A DNA stretch of 64,000 nt, from the NCBI RefSeq assembly GCF_003349955.1, contig NZ_QLKQ01000022.1:19180-83179 (forward strand). Direction: 5' to 3'. The DNA is from Azospirillum brasilense. GTDB lineage: Bacteria; Pseudomonadota; Alphaproteobacteria; Azospirillales; Azospirillaceae. The stretch's first letter is position 1; the number at the start of each line of letters is the position of its first letter. The notes beneath the pieces are model-generated. The model worked only from the letters and a program-made list of their open reading frames with translations, had not been told where the DNA came from and searched no databases. Shown here one piece after another: positions 57,740-64,000 of the stretch. The position numbers and the translations under genes were made by a program.

Positions 57740-58713
57740 GCCCGCCCTCCGCCCAGCCGGATTCGCGGGTCGAGCAGCGAATAGACCAGATCGACGATCA
57801 GGTTGATGACGACGAACAGCAGCACCGTCACCAGCAGGTAGGCGATCACCACCGGCCGGTCGAGCTGGAGGATGCTGTCGATCAGCAGCTTGCCCATGCC
57901 CGGCCAGGCGAAGACCGATTCCGTGACCACCGAGAAGGCGATGACGCTGCCCAGCTCCAGCCCCAGGACGGTGACCACCGGGATCATGATGTTCTTCAGG
58001 ATGTGCACCCCGACGATGCGCGCGGGCGCCAGCCCCTTGGCGCGGGCGAACTTCACATAGTCCTGCAAGGCGACCTCCCGCGTGCCGGCGCGGGCCAGCC
58101 GGATGACCAGCGACAGCTTGAACAGGGCCAGATTGACGGCGGGCAGGATCAGATGGGCCAGCCCGTCGGCGGTCAGGAAGCTCCACTGCACGCCGAACAG
58201 GCTCGCCGTCTCGCCGCGCCCGCCCGCCGGCAGCCAACCGAGCGTCACCGCGAAGGCCATGATGAGCATCATCCCGACCCAGAAGGTGGGCAGCGAGAAG
58301 CCGAGGATCGAGCCGGTCATGATGACGCGCCCGGCCAGGCTGTCCGGCTTCAGCCCGGCCCACAGACCGAGCGGGATGCCCAGCGCCACCGCCACCAGCA
58401 TGGCGCAGAGCGCCAGTTCCAGCGTCGCCGGGAAGCGCTGAAGCACGAGGCCGAGCGCCGGCACCCCATGCACGAAGCTGGTGCCGAGGTCGCCGCCGAG
58501 CGCGCTGTCCACGAAGCGCAGGAACTGCTCGTGCATGGGCTTGTCGAGCCCCAGCCGGGCGATGGCGGCGGCGCGTTCGAACTCGTCGGCCTCTGGGCTG
58601 ATGAGCACGTCGATGGGGTTGCCGATGGCGAAGATGCCGGCGAAGACCAGCACCGACATCGCCACCACGACGACCGCGCTCTGCGCCAGCCGCCGGAGGA
58701 TGAAGACAAGCAT
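57736..58713 (-). CDS. dppB: Peptide ABC transporter permease, DppB type
   Basis: Inner-membrane permease of 325 residues. It begins with the family start FILRRLAQSAVVVVAMSVLVF, has LGLDKPMHEQFLRFV (about 54), GFSLPTFWVGMMLI (about 138) and the EAA loop DYVKFARAKGLAPARIVGVHILKN (about 220). It is separated from dppA by palindromic repeat copy C. Confidence 0.92.
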   Translation of the reverse strand: MLVFILRRLAQSAVVVVAMSVLVFAGIFAIGNPIDVLISPEADEFERAAAIARLGLDKPMHEQFLRFVDSALGGDLGTSFVHGVPALGLVLQRFPATLELALCAMLVAVALGIPLGLWAGLKPDSLAGRVIMTGSILGFSLPTFWVGMMLIMAFAVTLGWLPAGGRGETASLFGVQWSFLTADGLAHLILPAVNLALFKLSLVIRLARAGTREVALQDYVKFARAKGLAPARIVGVHILKNIMIPVVTVLGLELGSVIAFSVVTESVFAWPGMGKLLIDSILQLDRPVVIAYLLVTVLLFVVINLIVDLVYSLLDPRIRLGGGRA

Positions 58714-58733
58714 GGCGCTCCGCTACTGTCTAA

Positions 58734-58850
58734 CCCTCTCCCCTCCGGGGAGAGGGTGGCCCGGAGGGCCGGTGAGGGGGATGCGCGTTGCGGAGCGTTC
58801 GGCAGAAGCGCAACCCCCTCACCCTAACCCTCTCCCCAGAGGGGAGAGGG
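58734..58850. repeat. Dispersed palindromic element, copy C (between dppA and dppB)
   Basis: Bounded by perfect hairpins at 58734-58756 and 58828-58850. Orientation is opposite to copy A on the plus strand: the inner hairpin GGCCC-GGA-GGGCC (58758-58770) lies near the left end and the GCAACCCCCTCACCCTAACC arm near the right. It lies 21 bp before the dppB start and 24 bp after the dppA stop. Confidence 0.9.
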
Positions 58851-58874
58851 GAAGAGGGCCGCGCCCAAACCACG

Positions 58875-60536
58875 CTACTTCGCGGGGGTCACCTTCTGCG
58901 CCAGCGTGTACTGGTCGGCGCGCGGTTCGTAGCTCAGCCCCTTCTTCATCGCCCAGACCGTCACCTCGTAATGCAGGGGGATGATGATGTCGGCGTCCAC
59001 CGCCCGCTTCACCGCGGTCTGGAGCAGCTTTTCCCGCTTGGCGTCGTCCACGGTCGCCAGCACGGTGTCCAGCATGCCGTCCAGCTCCGGGTCGGAGTAG
59101 CTGGTGTAGTTGGTCGTGCCGTAGCCCTTCTCCTTGATCGGCGTGGCGATCAGCGCCTTCAGCGGCGACGACATCTCGCCCGAATCGGCGCCCCAGCCGG
59201 CCAGATAGACGCTGTATTCCTGCTTGTTGCGCTTGGAGAAGAAGACGTTGGCGGTGGTCGCGTCGACCTGGGTCTGCACGCCGATGCGGGTGAACATCTG
59301 GGCGACTGCCTGGGCCACCTTGTCGTCGTTGATGTAGCGGTCGTTCGGCGTGCCGAGGGTGAGCTGGAAGCCCTTCGGGTAGCCGGCCTCGGCCAGGAGC
59401 TGCTTCGCCTTGTTGGCGTCGGTGGCGACGGTGACTTCCGGGTTGTTGCCGTAGAAGCCGGCGGGGAGGTACTGGTTCGCCGGCTCCGCCACGCCCATCA
59501 TGATGCGCTTCACGATGGCGTCGCGGTCCACCGCCAGCGACAGCGCCTTGCGCACCTTCGGGTCCTTCAGCGGATTCTTGCCGTCGGTCCCGGTGATGGT
59601 CGGCGGGGTGTCCTGGACGCCCAGCGCCAGATAGATCACGCGGTTCGACTGGGCCTGGGCCAGGGAGACGTTGGGGGCGGACGTCAGCCGCCCGATGTCC
59701 TGAACCGGGGGCGATTCGATCATGTCCACGTCGCCCGCCAGCAGGGCGGCGACGCGCGGCCCGTCGCTGGTGATCGGGCGGAAGACCACCGTGTCCCAGG
59801 CCGGTTGCGGCCCCCAGTAGTCGGGGTTGCGCTCCAACACCTGCCGGTCGCCCTTGGTGTAGGACTTGTGCTTGAACGGCCCGGTGCCGATCATCAGCGA
59901 GCCGTCGTTGAAGGCCTGGGTGGTCGGCCAGGAATCGGCCTTGCAGCCCGCCTTGTCGAAGGTGACCGCTTCGCCGCCCGCCGCCTTGGCGGAGATGATG
60001 CCGAAGGTCGACAGCTCCACCGGCAGCAGCGGGTAGGGCTTGGCGGTCTTGATGATCAGGGTGTACGGGTCCGGCGCCTCGATCCCCGCGATGCCCTTGG
60101 TGTAGACGGTGAAGGAGGACGGGCTGTTGGCGACGTTCGGGATGCGGCAGACCGTGTAGACGAAGTCCTGAGCCGTGAACTCGGTGCCGTCGTGGAACTT
60201 CACACCCTTGCGCAGCGTGAATTCCCAGGTGGTTTCATCGACGGCGCGCCAGCGTTCCGCCAGTTCGGGCTGGAGCCGCATCTTGGCGTCCATGCTGACC
60301 AGCGATTCGAACACATGCTTGCGGGCGCGCGTGTTGGGGCCGAGGTTGTGGTAGTGCGGGTCAAGGGCGCTCGGCTCCGCCGAGGTGCCGACCGTCAGGG
60401 TCGCCGCCCGCGCCGGCGCCGGGATGGCGGCCAGCAGGGTCAGGGCGGCCACCGCCGGCAGGGTGTGTTTCAAGGTTCCTGAACGCAGCGCATCCGCAAG
60501 ACGTCGATCACGCCAATGCCGATCACGTAAGGCCAT
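58875..60536 (-). CDS. dppA: Peptide-binding protein, DppA/SBP family 5
   Basis: Periplasmic binding protein of 553 residues, first gene of the dppABCDF unit. An N-terminal signal (HTLPAVAALTLLAAIPAPARA, cut near residue 45) precedes the mature start ATLTVGTSAEPSALDPHYHN. Other family marks are WEFTLRKGVKFHDGTEFTAQDF (about 105-126), NPLKDPKVRKALSLAVDR and YSDPELDGMLD. The ligand could be dipeptides, oligopeptides or an N-acylated compound, given the M20 enzyme at the operon end. The ATG at 60536 has GGGGGAC upstream. Confidence 0.9.
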   Translation of the reverse strand: MALRDRHWRDRRLADALRSGTLKHTLPAVAALTLLAAIPAPARAATLTVGTSAEPSALDPHYHNLGPNTRARKHVFESLVSMDAKMRLQPELAERWRAVDETTWEFTLRKGVKFHDGTEFTAQDFVYTVCRIPNVANSPSSFTVYTKGIAGIEAPDPYTLIIKTAKPYPLLPVELSTFGIISAKAAGGEAVTFDKAGCKADSWPTTQAFNDGSLMIGTGPFKHKSYTKGDRQVLERNPDYWGPQPAWDTVVFRPITSDGPRVAALLAGDVDMIESPPVQDIGRLTSAPNVSLAQAQSNRVIYLALGVQDTPPTITGTDGKNPLKDPKVRKALSLAVDRDAIVKRIMMGVAEPANQYLPAGFYGNNPEVTVATDANKAKQLLAEAGYPKGFQLTLGTPNDRYINDDKVAQAVAQMFTRIGVQTQVDATTANVFFSKRNKQEYSVYLAGWGADSGEMSSPLKALIATPIKEKGYGTTNYTSYSDPELDGMLDTVLATVDDAKREKLLQTAVKRAVDADIIIPLHYEVTVWAMKKGLSYEPRADQYTLAQKVTPAK

Positions 60537-60818
60537 CCCTCGTCCCCCTGATTGTACGTTTGATGTGTACCCGTGAAGCAGGCTCCCAGCCCTTGGACCG
60601 CGGTTGTTGCGGCCCGATTCTTGTCGTTCGGCTCGCCGCAAGCGGAGCGGCGGCGCATATGTGTTCAACGATCAGAGCTTGAAACCATTGATCTGTCAAC
60701 AGGGTCCGGTCTTCTGACCTATCCGGTTTTTCCCGATGGAAAGCTTTGGCAAACGGCTCCGGACGGGGCAGGATCGTTTCACCCGAAAACGCCAACGAAG
60801 AGAGCAAGGGGATTAGAG

Positions 60819-62258
<1,440 letters not shown>

Positions 62259-62283
62259 GGGGTTTGAAATAGCGTCCTGAATT

Positions 62284-62402
62284 CCCTCTCCCCTCCGGGG
62301 AGAGGGTTAGGGTGAGGGGGTTGCGCGTGGCGGATCGTCCGGCAAAAGTGCAACCCCCTCACCGCCCGCTTCGCGGGCACCCTCTCCCCAGAGGGGAGAG
62401 GG
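62284..62402. repeat. Dispersed palindromic element, copy D (convergent gene ends)
   Basis: Bounded by hairpins 62284-62306 and 62380-62402, same orientation as copy A. The inner hairpin is GCCCGC-TTC-GCGGGC (62364-62378). It fills the 152-bp space between the 3' ends of the aldehyde dehydrogenase and the permease, where it could act as a terminator for both. Confidence 0.9.
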
Positions 62403-62410
62403 CTAAACGG

Positions 62411-63772
62411 TTACGCTTCCGCGGTCTTGGCGGCGGCGACGAACTCCTCGCTGGTCGCCTTGCCCAGCCCGTTGAAGAACAGGTTCAGCAGGACCGCGGC
62501 GATGGTGCCCAGAAGGATGCCGCTGTGCAGGAGCGGCGACAGGAAGGGCGGCATTTTCTGGAAGATCTTGTCGGCGACCAGCGGCACCATCCCCAGGCTG
62601 ATGCTGATGGCGACGACGTAGATGTTGCCGCGGTTGGCCATGTAGTCGACCTTCGCCAGGATCTTGATGCCGGTCGCCGCGACCATGCCGAACATCACCA
62701 GCCCGGCCCCGCCCAGCACATAGGTGGGAACGGAAGCGACGACATGGGCGAGCTTTGGGAACAGGCCGAAGGCGATCAGGATGGCGCCGCCCGCCACGCA
62801 GACCCAGCGGCTGCGCACCCCGGTGATCCCGACCAGACCGACATTCTGTGAGAAGGAGGTGTAGGGGAAGGTGTTGAAGACACCGCCGATCAGCGTGCCC
62901 AGCCCATCGGTGCGCAGGCCGCGGGTCAGCTGCTCCGGCGTCACCGGGCGGCCGACCATCTCGCCCACCGCCAGGAACATGCCGGTGGATTCGATCATGA
63001 CGACGATCATCACCAGCGACATGGTCAGGATCGACCAGAACTCGAACACCGGCATGCCGAACTGGAACGGGTAGATCACGTCCACCCACTTGGCCTGTCC
63101 CACCCCGTCGAAGCTGACCAGCCCCAGAACCATGGTCAGGGCGAAGCCCGCGACGATGCCCAGCAGGACCGAGATGTTGGCCCAGAAGCCCTTGGCGTAT
63201 TTGGTCACCAGCAGGATCACCGCCAGAACGAACAGCGCGACGCCGAGATAGAGGGGGTCGCCGAAATTCGGGTTCCCGGCCCCGCCGCCGGCCCACGTGA
63301 TGCCCACCCGCATCAGCGAGATGCCGATGATGGCGATCACGGTCCCCGTCACCACCGGCGGGAACAGCGGCAGCAGGCGCCCGACCAGCGGGGCGGCCAG
63401 CGTGGCGAAGACGCCGGCCCCGATCACCGCGCCGTAGATGCCCAACAGCCCCAGCGACGGGTTCCCCGCCATGGCGACCATCGGCCCGACCGCGGCGAAG
63501 GTGACGCCCATCATCACCGGCAGGCGGATGCCGAATTTCCAGAAGCCGAGCGTCTGGATCAGCGTGACGATGCCGCAGGCGAACAGGTCGGCGTTGATGA
63601 GCAGGGCGATCTGATCCTTGGGCAGCTTCAGCGCGCCGCCGATGATGAGCGGCACGGCGATGGCTCCCGCGTACATCACCATCACATGCTGCATCCCCAG
63701 CGCCAGCAGGCGCAGCAGCGGAAGCTTCTCGTCAACCGGATGGGTTGGGGGTGAGGATTCCAGCGACGACAT
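62411..63772 (-). CDS. Nucleobase:cation symporter 2 (uracil/xanthine/urate permease)
   Basis: Inner-membrane symporter of 453 residues with about 12-14 hydrophobic segments. The NCS2 signature is visible as SQNVGLVGITGVRSR (about 300), and the start LALGMQHVMVMYAGAIAVP (about 24-42) is typical. The QNVGL form and MxxESTGMFLAVGEMVGR (about 255) favour the xanthine/urate branch over uracil (UraA). The ATG at 63772 follows GGAGG. No purine-degradation genes are in the window to test this. Confidence 0.88.
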   Translation of the reverse strand: MSSLESSPPTHPVDEKLPLLRLLALGMQHVMVMYAGAIAVPLIIGGALKLPKDQIALLINADLFACGIVTLIQTLGFWKFGIRLPVMMGVTFAAVGPMVAMAGNPSLGLLGIYGAVIGAGVFATLAAPLVGRLLPLFPPVVTGTVIAIIGISLMRVGITWAGGGAGNPNFGDPLYLGVALFVLAVILLVTKYAKGFWANISVLLGIVAGFALTMVLGLVSFDGVGQAKWVDVIYPFQFGMPVFEFWSILTMSLVMIVVMIESTGMFLAVGEMVGRPVTPEQLTRGLRTDGLGTLIGGVFNTFPYTSFSQNVGLVGITGVRSRWVCVAGGAILIAFGLFPKLAHVVASVPTYVLGGAGLVMFGMVAATGIKILAKVDYMANRGNIYVVAISISLGMVPLVADKIFQKMPPFLSPLLHSGILLGTIAAVLLNLFFNGLGKATSEEFVAAAKTAEA

Positions 63773-63922
63773 GATCCATGACCTCCGCGAATGAACAGGC
63801 GCGAAGTGCATGGCCCGTGCCACAACCGGCGGGGCGGGAGATGCGTGCGCGGTCCCCCGGGATGTGCCGCGAAAGGCGGCGGTGTTCCAGAGAAGTGCTC
63901 AATCCATGGGCAGCCCCATATC

Positions 63923-63950
63923 CCCTCTCCCCTCCGGGGAGAGGGTTAGG
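63923..63950. repeat. Dispersed palindromic element, copy E (truncated)
   Basis: The outer hairpin (63923-63945) and the following TTAGG are present, then the sequence departs abruptly from the other four copies at 63951 (TCCTGTCTGACGG instead of GTGAGGGGG). The remaining part is beyond the probable insertion sequence or lost. Confidence 0.8.
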
Positions 63951-64000
63951 TCCTGTCTGACGGCCATTTGACGCGCATGCATTGCTGGATCATGGCGAGC
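63949..64000 (-). mobile_element. Probable insertion-sequence end with 3' end of a transposase frame
   Basis: The sequence from GGTCCTGTCTGACGG onward breaks the palindromic element and looks like an IS terminal repeat. Read leftward from 64000, a frame gives LAMIQQCMRVKWPSDRT and stops at TAA (63948-63946). That stop codon lies in the flanking TTA, a possible target-site duplication, as in IS families whose transposase ends at the terminus. Only 52 bp are in the window, so family assignment (IS5-like is one option) is open. Confidence 0.45.

Overview
The window is gene-dense, high-GC DNA with mostly short intergenic gaps and many 4-bp ATGA start/stop overlaps. It reads as a chromosome or chromid segment of an alphaproteobacterium, most likely Azospirillum. 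The main clue is a complete non-phosphorylating L-arabinose pathway of the A. brasilense type (araA-araE), together with a ChvE/SbpA-type sugar-binding protein, GguA/GguB and a GbpR-like LysR regulator. I saw no tRNA, rRNA or CRISPR array. All calls come from reading the sequence by eye.

Layout. 1-3771: the 5' part of uxaB (tagaturonate reductase), an aldose 1-epimerase, a two-domain GNAT acetyltransferase and a shortened alpha/beta hydrolase. 3772-20303: the pentose island. On the minus strand gbpR is followed by chvE-gguA-gguB-araA-araC; on the plus strand lie araB-araD-araE and a second, furanose-type sugar transporter ytfQ-ytfR-ytfT-yjfF. A shared 42-bp element precedes chvE, araB and ytfQ, so one regulon is likely. 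Enzymes and transporters together would take L-arabinose to alpha-ketoglutarate.

20310-35634: housekeeping genes pth, rplY, prs, a hemerythrin, pgeF, a COG1565 methyltransferase, lgt, hldD and fadD, then a double cold-shock-domain protein, an orphan cheD, a serine beta-lactamase-like hydrolase, a small secreted protein and ppdK. 35635-42110: a biotin operon bioF-bioH-bioCD-bioA-bioB followed by a DUF2270 gene. BioC and BioD are one continuous reading frame, and bioH carries an in-frame palindromic repeat. 42203-53550: mixed genes, including two BMP-family binding proteins, an RluA-type pseudouridine synthase, a VWA-like/DnaJ pair, galU, two membrane-anchored coiled-coil proteins of unknown role, a cysteine hydrolase, a pentapeptide-repeat protein and an SDR.

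53638-63772: a peptide transporter operon dppA-B-C-D-F ending in an argE-like M20 peptidase, then a divergent aldehyde dehydrogenase and an NCS2 nucleobase permease. The window closes in what looks like the end of an insertion sequence.

A dispersed palindromic repeat of about 120 bp occurs four times in full and once cut short. Two copies lie between a binding-protein gene and its membrane-transport genes, one lies at convergent gene ends, one lies in frame inside bioH, and one is interrupted by the probable insertion sequence. Its inner hairpin changes sequence between copies while staying paired.
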